Assembly (NCBI RefSeq): GCF_000685075.1
Contig: NZ_BAYD01000036.1
Coordinates: forward strand, 30,051-94,050
From: Paraburkholderia oxyphila NBRC 105797
Lineage (GTDB): Bacteria; Pseudomonadota; Gammaproteobacteria; Burkholderiales; Burkholderiaceae
Direction: 5' to 3'
Length of the DNA: 64,000 nt
The translations under genes and the position numbers were made by a program. Below are positions 35,982 to 45,161 of the stretch, in pieces (within the stretch, counting starts at the first letter, position 1; every line of letters starts with the position of its first letter). Under the pieces are notes generated by a model that saw only the letters and a list, made by a program, of their open reading frames with translations, was not told where the DNA came from and ran no database searches.

Positions 35982-36357
35982 TTATTTACTCCACACAGCG
36001 CCAATCTACCTGAAAGCCGACCGACTCTCACACCGCGTCGGCGAGCATGAGGAATACCAATGCAAATGCAGCACGAATCCCGCCAAGCCAGGTTGAAACT
36101 TTACCTGGCCTACCGCTCTCTCCTTGTGACTTGAATTTCACTTGCCCCCCTCGTCAGCGGACGATTCATAATCATGGGACCCTGCCGGAAATCTGAAAGG
36201 CCCATATCCGAAATTGTAAAATCGCTTTAAGTTAATATCGGATAACGAATCAATAGCATTACTAACGTCAGGGACGTTGACCAATTTTCGGATCTTTCGC
36301 CAAGCAGAGGTTAGCAATTGACGCGTCCCAGTCGTGGCAACGTCCCAAGCAGTTATG
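35982..36357. other. Intergenic stretch, promoter region of the flavoprotein gene
   Basis: The 376 bases contain no supported gene. Near 36210-36245, ATATCCGAAA and ATATCGGATA form an imperfect inverted pair in an AT-rich context and could be a regulator site. Confidence 0.4.
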
Positions 36358-37539
36358 TCAGGCCGACGGGCGGACGACAGCCTCGGCTAATTGACCCGCG
36401 TATCGCATCGTACGTGCACCGGCGTTACACCCAACGACACCAACAAGAATCCCGTCTTTCCGATACTCAGCGACAAATGCCTTTTTGACGTTATCGTCGA
36501 ACACGTACTCAACGGCCGTTGCCCCCCGGGATGTTCCGAGCATCTGCACTCGCTTGCCGTGGAAGTCAGACCAAAAATACGGAACGAATTCTGACCATGC
36601 CGAATCATGCGTCCCGAGAATTCGCTGGGCGACGATACGTCCCTGCTCGCGCGCAGCAGTCCAGTGCTCGTGCCGTTCATGAACTCCCGTACGCACATCG
36701 AGCCAAGCCGCGACATCTCCTGCCGCGTAGACGCCATGGACATTGGTATTCCCATGCTCATCGCAGATGACGCCATTCTTCAATGCAAGTGCCGACTGGT
36801 TAAGCCACTCTGCGTTGGGAAGTGAGCCCAGTCCGGCAAGCACGACATCTGCCGTCACGACTTCGCCATTCGCAAGGAAGAGTGTTCGCTCACCATTTTC
36901 GGCGGTCGCGATTCGGTCAACGGCACTTCCGCATTTCAGCTCAATCCCGCGCTCGCTATGCAGTGCTGCCAGACGTCCTGCAACATTGTTACCAAGCAAA
37001 CGCTCAAAGGGCTGGCCGGCAGCCTCAATCAGCACAACGCTGGCTCCAAGGTCCACCGCGCTCGAAGCAACCTCCGCCCCGATGAACCCACCACCGATGA
37101 TCGCAAGTCGTTTCCCGTGGCTCAAATCGCTGCGCAGCGCGAGTGCATCGTCGAAATCCCGAAGCAGATGAACCTTTCCAGCGCCGGCTTCCTGCGGAAA
37201 CGGACGCGCCCTCGCACCGGTTGCGATGATGACTGCATCTGCCGCGAACTCCTTACCAGATTCAAGCTTCACCGTACGCGATGCAGTGTCGAGACTCTGG
37301 ACCCTGACACCGAGCAACAATGAAATATCTGAGCGGGCGTAATACCCTGCGTCATGAAAGTGGAAGCCTGATGAAGCAGGATCGACTAGTCCGGCTTTCG
37401 AAAGTGGCGGGCGATCATAGGGAAGGTGCGGCTGCCCATCCATGAGCGTGATCTCGCCCCGAAACCCTCCACGACGAAGTTCGTTTGCAGCACCAACTCC
37501 TGCAACTGACGCACCAACAATCAAAACACTGTTCGTCAT
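36358..37539 (-). CDS. Ferredoxin reductase, putidaredoxin-reductase type
   Basis: About 393 residues of the pyridine-nucleotide-disulfide/rubredoxin reductase fold. The FAD motif is VLIVGASVAGVGAANELR, the NAD motif IIGGGFIGAEVAS, and the second FAD motif VHGVYAAGDVAAW; HEHWTAAREQG is typical of CamA-like reductases. It supplies electrons from NAD(P)H to the ferredoxin at 39685 and so to the P450s. The frame allows GTG 37551 or ATG 37539; the ATG matches the family N-terminus better. Confidence 0.9.
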   Translation of the reverse strand: MTNSVLIVGASVAGVGAANELRRGGFRGEITLMDGQPHLPYDRPPLSKAGLVDPASSGFHFHDAGYYARSDISLLLGVRVQSLDTASRTVKLESGKEFAADAVIIATGARARPFPQEAGAGKVHLLRDFDDALALRSDLSHGKRLAIIGGGFIGAEVASSAVDLGASVVLIEAAGQPFERLLGNNVAGRLAALHSERGIELKCGSAVDRIATAENGERTLFLANGEVVTADVVLAGLGSLPNAEWLNQSALALKNGVICDEHGNTNVHGVYAAGDVAAWLDVRTGVHERHEHWTAAREQGRIVAQRILGTHDSAWSEFVPYFWSDFHGKRVQMLGTSRGATAVEYVFDDNVKKAFVAEYRKDGILVGVVGCNAGARTMRYAGQLAEAVVRPSA

Positions 37540-37579
37540 AACCTGACTCACAAAATAAAAATTAACCTACGTCTGCTCA

Positions 37580-38440
37580 TTACCCGTGCAACCGAAGCCC
37601 CGGAGCCCCGCTTCGCAGCTTGATTACCGTTCCGATCCCGGCAGCAGTAATGAAGACGTCTCGCCGGTCGTCGCCACCAAAACAGATGTTCGTGGTCATC
37701 GTGCCCGAGCCCAGATCTATTCGACGCGATAACTGTCCACGTCTGTCGAATATCTCGACGCCTCCCGTCCCTGGCGTACAGATCCAGACGTTTCCTTCTT
37801 CGTCGATCGCCATCCCGTCTGGCCGGCCATTGGTGAGATGGCAAAAGACACCTTCGGATGTCCAGCCGCCTCCGGTTAAATGCAGCCGCTCTATCAGTCG
37901 GGGATATGTCTGCGCGAGAAGCAGGTGTTCTCCATCGGCCTCAAACGCAAGGCCATTCGGGAAGAGACGGCCATCAACGACGGTCTCACATTCGCCAGTT
38001 CGAAGGTTGCACGCAAGCAGACGGCCTTCTGTCGGTTCAGTCAGGGCACGATCGGTCGCCGGGTCGGTTACATACAGGCGACCGTCCGGTCCAAAAGCCA
38101 GATCATTGGGTGCGAGAAAGCCCTGATCGAGCACGTAGTCAACCCGACCGTTCTGAATGCGTTGCACGCCGGGCCGTGCTACACCCGAACCACCAAATAT
38201 TCCGCCGTTTTGCGCGATCAGCAGGCCAGAACTGGAGAGCACCAGTCCATTGGGCCCGCCACCAACGCTCACAGCTTCCACTCGATTACCGGCAGCATCC
38301 AGGGTGTAGACACAGCCGTGATTGATCGAAACAACGCTCAGAGTTCGGGCGCGATGGTCCCAGACAGGTCCTTCAATGAAGCCAAGTCCGGTTGCAAACC
38401 GCACTGCTTCATCAGGAAGCTGTGATTCTGGCGCTGACAT
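37580..38440 (-). CDS. SMP-30/gluconolactonase-like hydrolase
   Basis: A 286-residue six-bladed beta-propeller of the SGL family, with GFIEGPVWD at the first metal glutamate, FLAPNDLAFGPDG, LFPNGLAF and GRPDGMAIDEEGNVW (metal Asp/Asn positions). Members hydrolyse lactones. Its start touches the stop of the CoA-transferase gene, indicating coupled translation. In a P450/Baeyer-Villiger-type pathway it would open a lactone ring; the actual lactone is unknown. Confidence 0.88.
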   Translation of the reverse strand: MSAPESQLPDEAVRFATGLGFIEGPVWDHRARTLSVVSINHGCVYTLDAAGNRVEAVSVGGGPNGLVLSSSGLLIAQNGGIFGGSGVARPGVQRIQNGRVDYVLDQGFLAPNDLAFGPDGRLYVTDPATDRALTEPTEGRLLACNLRTGECETVVDGRLFPNGLAFEADGEHLLLAQTYPRLIERLHLTGGGWTSEGVFCHLTNGRPDGMAIDEEGNVWICTPGTGGVEIFDRRGQLSRRIDLGSGTMTTNICFGGDDRRDVFITAAGIGTVIKLRSGAPGLRLHG

Positions 38441-39675
38441 CAGATGACTCCGCCCGCGCGGAGCGCTTCGATTTCGTCAGAGCTCATACTGAGGAACTCG
38501 CGGAGAACATCAGCAGTATGCTCGCCGAGTAAAGGAGGAGACGAGATAGCTGGTGTCGACGAACCCGTCATTTTGACTGGCCACCCAGCGAGCGTGATCT
38601 CTCCACGAGTTGGATGCTGTACCTTCGTGAGCATCCCCGTTGCATAGAGCGAAGGATCGTTGATGATGTCGAGCGAATCGAAAACAGCGCCAGCCGGCAC
38701 ACCGGCACCGTTCAGTTTCTCCATCGCAACACGCTTGTTCTGCGTCGCCATCCATGGTGCGATCACCTCGTCGACGTCTTCCTTTCGAGCAAATCGCGCC
38801 TGAGGCGTAGCAAATCGCGGATCATCGATCAGATCCGCGCGGCCGATTGTTCGGAGCAACGCATGCCATTGCTTGTTGCCACTGAACTCGTCGCGAGCCG
38901 TATAGATAAAGCAATAATCGTTCGGGCCGCCTCCCTCACATGCATAAAGACCCGAAGGGGCAGCCGTACTGCTTGGCGAACCATTGCCAACCCGATCGGC
39001 AGCGCGTCCCGTCAACTGCGTACGCGCAAGTGACATACGGCCGAAATTCACCATCACTTCCTGCATGGCGACCTTCACCATCTGCCCCTTGCCTGTGAGC
39101 TGACGCTGGTGGAGCGCCGCGACAATACCAATGGCGAGGTGGAGACCGGACCCCGTGTCGGCGAACGTCGGGCCAGGCTTCATCGGCGCCCCTCCCGGTT
39201 CGCCTGTGAAGGCAACGGCACCGCCGACCGATTGGGCGATGGCATCGAAACAGCGAAAATCACGGTAGGGGCTTTCGTCGCTAAAGCCGCTAATGGAACC
39301 GTACACGATCCGAGGATTGATTTCCCTGACCGAGTCATAGTCGAATCCGAGGCGCTTGATCGTGCCGGGCGCGAAGTTCTCCAGCAGCACATCGCACTTG
39401 GCAACCAGCTTGCGCAGTAGCGCCTTGCCCTCTTCACGCGCAAGATCGATTGTGATAGCTCGCTTGTTCGAGTTCAGAACAAGGAAGTAGAGCGAGTCCG
39501 CGTCCGGCGAGTCAGCGGAGGCGATACGAGCAGGGTCACCGCCCTTCGGTTTCTCGATCTTTATGACGTCTGCACCGAGAAACGCCAGCGACTGGGCGCA
39601 CATCGACCCCGCCTCCCACTGCGTCAGGTCCAGCACGCGAATGCCACTCAGGGCACGATCCTGTGTGTTCTGCAT
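38440..39675 (-). CDS. CaiB/BaiF-type (family III) CoA transferase
   Basis: A 411-residue family III CoA transferase starting GIRVLDLTQWEAGSMCAQSLAFLGADVIKIE. The catalytic aspartate is expected in the FADTGSGLHLAIG segment. It transfers CoA to a carboxylic acid so that beta-oxidation-like steps can follow. The gene lies between the ferredoxin and the lactonase on one strand with minimal gaps. The acid made by the alcohol and aldehyde dehydrogenases is a plausible substrate. It is a single-domain protein and not the two-domain DMSP CoA transferase DddD. Confidence 0.9.
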   Translation of the reverse strand: MQNTQDRALSGIRVLDLTQWEAGSMCAQSLAFLGADVIKIEKPKGGDPARIASADSPDADSLYFLVLNSNKRAITIDLAREEGKALLRKLVAKCDVLLENFAPGTIKRLGFDYDSVREINPRIVYGSISGFSDESPYRDFRCFDAIAQSVGGAVAFTGEPGGAPMKPGPTFADTGSGLHLAIGIVAALHQRQLTGKGQMVKVAMQEVMVNFGRMSLARTQLTGRAADRVGNGSPSSTAAPSGLYACEGGGPNDYCFIYTARDEFSGNKQWHALLRTIGRADLIDDPRFATPQARFARKEDVDEVIAPWMATQNKRVAMEKLNGAGVPAGAVFDSLDIINDPSLYATGMLTKVQHPTRGEITLAGWPVKMTGSSTPAISSPPLLGEHTADVLREFLSMSSDEIEALRAGGVI

Positions 39676-39684
39676 GACTGTTCC

Positions 39685-39882
39685 TCAGTCCTCAACCACC
39701 ACGATTGCTTCGGCAGGGCAAACGCGCGCTGCGAGGCGTGCTGCGTCCTGATCCTCCGCCGACGGGGATTCCGCAAGCAGGATCACCATGCCGTCGTCTT
39801 CCTGCTGATCGAAAACCCGGGGGGCCTTCAACACGCACTGGCCGGCACCGATACAACGCGACTTGTCTACTACGAGTTTCAT
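39685..39882 (-). CDS. 3Fe-4S ferredoxin, P450 redox partner
   Basis: A 65-residue acidic ferredoxin with three cluster cysteines, C10-x5-C16 and C55-P, the 3Fe-4S pattern of Streptomyces-type P450 ferredoxins. AGGAGTGAGACAA precedes ATG 39882. It starts 27 bases after the stop of the P450 at 39909 and is the obvious electron donor for it, perhaps for all three P450s, fed by the reductase at 36358. Confidence 0.92.
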   Translation of the reverse strand: MKLVVDKSRCIGAGQCVLKAPRVFDQQEDDGMVILLAESPSAEDQDAARLAARVCPAEAIVVVED

Positions 39883-39908
39883 TTGTCTCACTCCTATGAT
39901 TTGATGAT

Positions 39909-41111
39909 TTACCAGGCAAGCGGGAGTTCGTGGACGCCGTACACGAACATGTCGTGGCGGAATCGAAGCTCCTCGAAAGGCACCCCGAGCCGTAACGTGG
40001 GGATACGTTCAAAGAGACGCGAATAGACGATCTGCAGCTCGATACGGGCGAGCACCTGGCCGAGGCATTGGTGAATACCAAAGCCAAATGCCACGTGGCC
40101 AGCAGCGTCACGGTCAAGGCGCAGCGCATTGGGCTCCGGGAAGAGGCGCTCGTCGCGGTTTGCTGCAGGAATCGAGCAAATGATGCCCTCACCCTTTTTC
40201 ACAAGGTGGCCATTGACGTCGATGTCTTCGAGCGCCACCCGGCGCGCTCCCATGTGCAGCACGCTCGAATAACGGAGGAGTTCCTCCACAGCATTCGGGA
40301 TCAGCTCTGGCTTGCTCCGAAGCAGTGCGAGCTGTTCCGGGTGCTGAAGCAGCGTCAGAACGCCAAGCGCTGTCATGTTTTGTGTTGTCTGGTGTCCGGC
40401 ACTCAGCAGCAGGCGAACAATATTGATCAGGGTCACCCGATCGACATTCCCGGGAACAAATTGCTCGTGCACGAGACGAGAGACCACGTCGTCCTTGGGA
40501 TTTCGCTCTTTCTCGGTAATCAGTGCATCCAGATACGCGAAGAGCTCCTTGAGCGATTCGCGCACCTCATCTGGCGTCGATTTCGCGCCGAACTGGATAC
40601 GGGTCGCCTTATGGAAAAACTCGTGATCGTCGTACGGAATACCAAGCAGATACGTGATGACTTCGGTCGGAAGCGGACCTGAGAAGTGTTCGACGAAATC
40701 CGAACCCTGTGGCAAGGACAGGAAGTTGTCGATCAGTTTTTCGACAGTCTCCTCGATCCTGGGCCGGATCGCCTCCACGCGACGAACGGTAAACTCCTTC
40801 GTCACCATCCGACGAAGGCGGTCATGCTCGGGGTTGTCGAGCCGAAGAAACGAGCGATCCGCCTTGTCAGCGACTGCGCGCCCCTCAAAGACGTGCGGGA
40901 ACCCTTCCCTTACGGGTTCGCAACTGAAACGCGAATCGCTCAGTGCTGCCTTGATGTCAGCGTGATTGGTCAGCAGGTACGGCGTGCTGCCGTCCCACAG
41001 ATGAACACGTGCGAAGGGTTCATTGTGGCGCAGTTCGTCGTACTGCGCCGGCGGATCGAACGGGCAACCGCGTTCAAACGGATATTGGCGATCCGAAACA
41101 ACAGTATTCAT
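39909..41111 (-). CDS. Cytochrome P450, CYP105/107-like
   Basis: A 400-residue P450 not closely similar to the tandem pair. The I-helix reads SAGHQTT (glutamine in place of the usual acidic residue), ExxR is EELLR, the heme loop is FGFGIHQCLGQ, and the C-terminus RHDMFVYGVHELPLAW is typical of actinobacterial CYP105/107 enzymes. GGAGAT sits before two ATGs (41114, 41111), the second at better spacing. Directly followed by a 3Fe-4S ferredoxin gene, the pair looks imported from an actinobacterium (inference). Confidence 0.92.
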   Translation of the reverse strand: MNTVVSDRQYPFERGCPFDPPAQYDELRHNEPFARVHLWDGSTPYLLTNHADIKAALSDSRFSCEPVREGFPHVFEGRAVADKADRSFLRLDNPEHDRLRRMVTKEFTVRRVEAIRPRIEETVEKLIDNFLSLPQGSDFVEHFSGPLPTEVITYLLGIPYDDHEFFHKATRIQFGAKSTPDEVRESLKELFAYLDALITEKERNPKDDVVSRLVHEQFVPGNVDRVTLINIVRLLLSAGHQTTQNMTALGVLTLLQHPEQLALLRSKPELIPNAVEELLRYSSVLHMGARRVALEDIDVNGHLVKKGEGIICSIPAANRDERLFPEPNALRLDRDAAGHVAFGFGIHQCLGQVLARIELQIVYSRLFERIPTLRLGVPFEELRFRHDMFVYGVHELPLAW

Positions 41112-41132
41112 CATATCTCCTACAATCGAATA

Positions 41133-42032
41133 TCAAGCGGCGAATAGGCAGGATTTTCCCTGGCTGCGCGTTCGTGCTTTGCGCATGCTGCTTATCCAGC
41201 TCTGGCGATCCTGGACGCGACGCGCCTCATATTCCCCGGTGCGGGGATGGGTAAGGACGAGAAACTGGCCTTCTTCAACACCAACCAGGGTACGCTCGGC
41301 CACCTCGCCCGCTTCAATAAAATTGATTCCCGGACCAGCTGATTTGCTGTCAGCCTTTGTCATCCCGGTGAGCACACCCTCCGGACAGACGCAGGAAACT
41401 TTCACGCCTTCACCCACACCAATCGCAAGCCATTCCGCAAGGCCCACGAGTGCATGTTTGGAGACTGTGTAGGGTGCGTTGCGGATGTCACTCAAAAGTC
41501 CAGCCGCAGATGCAGTAAGCACAAAGCGGCCCGCACCGCGGCGCTCCATGCCCGGCAGAACACAGCGTGCGGCATACACGTGAGCAAGCAGATTGACATC
41601 GAGCGCGATGCGCCATTCAAGCGTGCTGCCAATCCCTTCGCCACGATTTACGCCGGCGTTCGAGAACCACAGATCGATCGCCCCGAATTCGCGCTCAGCC
41701 TGCGCGACACAGGTTCTGACCGCGTCTTCATCGGTCACGTCGAGTCTTTTTGCAATGACAGATGTTGCTGTTTCCTGGCCGACAATCAGGGCAGTGTGTT
41801 CGACCGCGCTTCCGTCCAGGTCGATTGCAATAATCGTCCGCGCCTTGCGCTTTGCCAGCGCAGCCACAAGTGCTCGTCCAATTCCACTGCCCGCTCCGGT
41901 TACGACCGCAACGGCACCGCTGAAAATGTCGCTAGCGCGCCCGTCAGCGGATGCGCCTACATGCGTTGATCCATGTTCTTTCAATTTCGTGTTCCCCGCG
42001 TCGCGCTTATACAGAGCCAATACGGATGCCAT
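41133..42032 (-). CDS. Short-chain dehydrogenase/reductase
   Basis: About 299 residues of the SDR family. The NAD-binding motif is VVTGAGSGIGRAL, the active site has NAG, S of SAAGLL, and YTVSK (Tyr-x3-Lys). The start is unclear. ATG 42032 overlaps the SnoaL gene by 26 bases and has no ribosome site; TTG 41984 is preceded by GGGGA and would give a more typical N-terminus. It lies 18 bases ahead of the P450 and probably oxidises the hydroxyl group that this P450 introduces. Confidence 0.87.
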   Translation of the reverse strand: MASVLALYKRDAGNTKLKEHGSTHVGASADGRASDIFSGAVAVVTGAGSGIGRALVAALAKRKARTIIAIDLDGSAVEHTALIVGQETATSVIAKRLDVTDEDAVRTCVAQAEREFGAIDLWFSNAGVNRGEGIGSTLEWRIALDVNLLAHVYAARCVLPGMERRGAGRFVLTASAAGLLSDIRNAPYTVSKHALVGLAEWLAIGVGEGVKVSCVCPEGVLTGMTKADSKSAGPGINFIEAGEVAERTLVGVEEGQFLVLTHPRTGEYEARRVQDRQSWISSMRKARTRSQGKSCLFAA

Positions 42033-42525
42033 TTGCTACGGGCCGATCGAACGCGTAAGCGGAGACGATCGGATTCAGATACTCCTTCACGTGGCTGACT
42101 TTCCCATCGATGATGTCGAAGCGAAACACGTAACGATTCCGGTATTCCTTCCCGTCCGGCATGGTCATATTTCCGCGCTGCTCGATAAAGATCCGCGAAC
42201 CGTCTCCAGTGATTGACAGCTCAACGTCGTCCGGACTTTCCGATTTGATTCCGGAGCTGGACATACCGCTCCAGAACGACACCACTTCTTCGCGTCCAAC
42301 GTAACGGCGGAAGCGGCCAACTTCGGTTGATCCCGTCTCGCTGAACGGCATTTCATAGATGACGTCGTCTGCTACAGCACCTGACAACGCCGCCATGTCT
42401 CGCGAAGCAATCGCTTTCAGGAAAGTTTTCACCGCATCCTTTCCTGCCCGGCGGCCCTCTGCAGAATCCTGCGGATCGTCCTCGCTGCGCAGCAGCGCGC
42501 CAAGCCCCAATGCTCCGTTCTTCAT
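42007..42525 (-). CDS. SnoaL-like/NTF2-fold protein (limonene-epoxide-hydrolase-like)
   Basis: A 172-residue cone-fold protein. KDAVKTFLKAIASRDMAALSG begins the NTF2 fold, then YVGREEVVSFW, and a C-terminal FRFDIIDGKVSHVKEY strand pair common in SnoaL and ketosteroid-isomerase-like proteins. Family members isomerise, cyclise or hydrolyse epoxides. AAGGAATTGCA precedes ATG 42525. In this cluster it could open an epoxide or shift a double bond; the fold does not fix the activity. Confidence 0.75.
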   Translation of the reverse strand: MKNGALGLGALLRSEDDPQDSAEGRRAGKDAVKTFLKAIASRDMAALSGAVADDVIYEMPFSETGSTEVGRFRRYVGREEVVSFWSGMSSSGIKSESPDDVELSITGDGSRIFIEQRGNMTMPDGKEYRNRYVFRFDIIDGKVSHVKEYLNPIVSAYAFDRPVANGIRIGSV

Positions 42526-42620
42526 TGCAATTCCTTGCTCAATTTATATTTCCAGTGGGCACTTGTCAGTTACCAGCCCCTAACCTTGGCCCACCAACCT
42601 CTCCACCTACTACCCGTCGC

Positions 42621-43949
42621 TCATGCGCCGTCTGGCTGCGCGCCTTCAGTCTGCAGATCGTCTATTGACTCCCCATTCGCATCTCGCTCAGTCGCTTTCG
42701 CCTTCCACGCCGAAACCATCTTCCAGACAACAACATATCCAGCGGCAAGAATCACGAGTGCGAAAACGACTGCCAACAATGAATATCGAACAGCGTCGAT
42801 TCCATATTGAGACTTGAGATGGTCGTTAAGCGCTCCAATCAACAGCGGTCCGCATCCCAGACCGATGAGCACCATGCTTCCTGTGATGTATGCTGAGGCC
42901 TGAGCACGAGTCGCAACGGAGGCAACGCGAAAAGCCAGTGCATAGGTGGGCGTGAACCACGCGCTCATGAAGAAGATCCAGGCAAACGCACTCCAGATCG
43001 CGACATTGGAGTTGCCAGCGAATAGCGAGAGCAAAGCGAAAGGAATCGCGAGCAGGCTCCCCGCAGACGCAACACCGGCGTACCAACGCACGTCACGTTG
43101 CGCGAGCCGGTCACCCACATATCCAGCAGCCAGATGGCCAAACGCATTGCCCATCCCCGTCGCAAGCCCGACCTGCCACCCGATCTGGGCCGTGTTCATA
43201 CCGTGCACGCGGATCAGGAAGGTCGGCATCCAGCCCAGCGTCGAATAAATCGCAAACCCGCCGATTCCACTCATAACAAGCAGCATCACGAAGAGCGGAG
43301 TAGCGAACATTTCCCGCACGCCGCCGTGGCCGGCCATTGCTGCCTGGCGCTCAGGCTCTCTGGTCGTGAAACGCAGAAGCAATGCGACTGCTACGCCAGG
43401 GATACCGACCACGAAGAACGCCATGCGCCAGCCGTAGTGAAGATTGACCCATCCCCCGATATACAGGCCAGCGGCGATTCCTACGGAACCTGCAGCCATC
43501 AGAATTCCGAACACAGTCGCGCGACGCGATGGTGGATAGAGATCAGAGAGCAGGGAGTGAGAGATGGGGACAGCTGCCGATTCGGAGGCGGCCACACTCG
43601 CACGCGCCAATGCCAGATGGAGATAACTCTGGGCAACGCCACAAACTGCGGTCATTCCACTCCAGACCAGAAATGCGAGCGCGAGAACATTTCTACGGAC
43701 ACCGCGGTCGGCAAGACGCGCGAGCGGAATGCTTCCAAGGATGTAGAACACCGAGAATGTTGTGCCAGTTAGCAGGCCCATTGCTGCGTCACTCACGCCA
43801 AAGTCCTTCTTGACGGACTCGAGAAGAATCACAAGGATCTGACGATCGATGTAATTGAAAAGCGCAACTAAACAAAGTACGATGAACGCATAGTGTGCCG
43901 CGCGGCGCACACCGGATTCGGACATAACTGGATCTGATTCGACCTTCAC
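42621..43949 (-). CDS. MFS transporter, spinster/aromatic-acid-like
   Basis: A 442-residue permease with 12 predicted segments; the motif after TM2 is LARLADRGVRRN. GTG 43949 is the start: GAGGAGGAAAC is placed exactly before it, better than at ATG 43925. It is the intact transporter of the cluster, unlike the frameshifted one at 33339, and presumably imports the growth substrate or exports a product. Confidence 0.88.
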   Translation of the reverse strand: MKVESDPVMSESGVRRAAHYAFIVLCLVALFNYIDRQILVILLESVKKDFGVSDAAMGLLTGTTFSVFYILGSIPLARLADRGVRRNVLALAFLVWSGMTAVCGVAQSYLHLALARASVAASESAAVPISHSLLSDLYPPSRRATVFGILMAAGSVGIAAGLYIGGWVNLHYGWRMAFFVVGIPGVAVALLLRFTTREPERQAAMAGHGGVREMFATPLFVMLLVMSGIGGFAIYSTLGWMPTFLIRVHGMNTAQIGWQVGLATGMGNAFGHLAAGYVGDRLAQRDVRWYAGVASAGSLLAIPFALLSLFAGNSNVAIWSAFAWIFFMSAWFTPTYALAFRVASVATRAQASAYITGSMVLIGLGCGPLLIGALNDHLKSQYGIDAVRYSLLAVVFALVILAAGYVVVWKMVSAWKAKATERDANGESIDDLQTEGAQPDGA

Positions 43950-44204
43950 GTTTCCTCCTCGTCGTCACTTTGCTTCGAGCAAAGACGACATGGTTGTCTC
44001 CGACAGTCTTTTGTTCTGCAACCGCGTCGATAGGATTCTTATCCGCATCGCGCGATCACTGCTTGATTTTTCGTTTCTTAAAGGCTACCGATCGTTAACC
44101 CCCGCGTCCAATTAGATTTTCGACTTATCCAAGATGGGTTTCTTCTTGTCGTTAAACAGGAACCCGATATCGCCGAGATCCGACCAGCCGGAGGGGGTAG
44201 ACCG

Positions 44205-45149
44205 TTACATCCTGCGAGACGTTTGAACGTCGAGGAAGCCTAGCCGCCGTGTGACCGGGCTATCGCTGACCTTGAGCATCCGGGACCAATGCGCCTTGCC
44301 TCGAATCGAGTATTCATGCCAGCAGGGAATGACGATTACGTCGCCGCGTGCCAGCGTGACTTCCCCAAGGCCATTCGCTTGAAACACGACTTCGCCATGC
44401 ATGACGGCAAAGATGGCACTTTCCATGGCCGGACGATGAAGTTGTTCTTGCCCCTCGGTCCAGCCGGACACCTGTAGCGCGATTGTTCCCAGTCCACCTG
44501 GCGCGACGTCCACTACTCCTGCTTCACGGACACGCTCTTCAAGGAGTGTGCCGCGTTGGCGTAAATGCGAGTCTGGATCATGGACGACGGGCCGCTCATT
44601 GCGATCTGGGTGATCTTCGAAAAACATATTTTCGAGACTCTGAACCAGGGGTACGTCGAGAAAATCAATCCAGAAGGCCGGCTGGCTTCCCATGTTGCTG
44701 TGCCCGTGCCAATGCCACGATGGAGTCAGCACGACGTCTCCCGGTAGCACGTCCACCTTTACTCCGTTAACGATGGTGTACGTCGACTCGCCCGCATCAA
44801 CGATGAGGCGGAGCGCGTTGGGCGTATGACGGTGCGATCGCGCCGTCTCCCCTGGCAACACTAGTTGATAGGCAGCAACCAGGTTCCGGCTAGTCGGATA
44901 GATGTTGTCCGCGACCGGATTAACCATGATCAGATTGCGCCGCTCAGCAAACTCTGGCGTGACGAACGCACTTGCCTCGTCAAGAGCGGCTCGTGCGTCC
45001 GCGTAGCGCCAGACAGTCGGCACATAACGGGACACAGGCGTGGGCCACATCTGCGGCTTCTTCTTTGCCCACCCAGGCGAGAATGCACGTTGCTGAAGAC
45101 CTTCAAAGAAGCCGGGCGGTACACTCTGGAGCGTGTCGGATTGAGTCAT
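44205..45149 (-). CDS. Bicupin ring-cleavage dioxygenase, gentisate 1,2-dioxygenase-like
   Basis: A 314-residue double cupin. The N-terminal iron site is SHRHTPNALRLIV followed by TPSWHWHGH, as in gentisate 1,2-dioxygenase. The second cupin (FAVMHGEVVF, then VIPCWHEYS) is poor in histidines. It is somewhat shorter than typical gentisate dioxygenases (about 345). It is expected to open a para- or ortho-dihydroxylated ring between two oxygenated carbons. It precedes an FAH hydrolase and a flavin hydroxylase on the same strand, forming a gentisate-like lower pathway without a visible maleylpyruvate isomerase. Confidence 0.82.
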   Translation of the reverse strand: MTQSDTLQSVPPGFFEGLQQRAFSPGWAKKKPQMWPTPVSRYVPTVWRYADARAALDEASAFVTPEFAERRNLIMVNPVADNIYPTSRNLVAAYQLVLPGETARSHRHTPNALRLIVDAGESTYTIVNGVKVDVLPGDVVLTPSWHWHGHSNMGSQPAFWIDFLDVPLVQSLENMFFEDHPDRNERPVVHDPDSHLRQRGTLLEERVREAGVVDVAPGGLGTIALQVSGWTEGQEQLHRPAMESAIFAVMHGEVVFQANGLGEVTLARGDVIVIPCWHEYSIRGKAHWSRMLKVSDSPVTRRLGFLDVQTSRRM

Positions 45150-45161
45150 CGTGTGCTCCTT

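Noticed and set aside
38440..39675. CaiB-type protein considered as the DMSP CoA transferase/lyase DddD
   Set aside because: It is a single-domain 411-residue protein, whereas DddD is about twice as long, and it sits in the P450 cluster.
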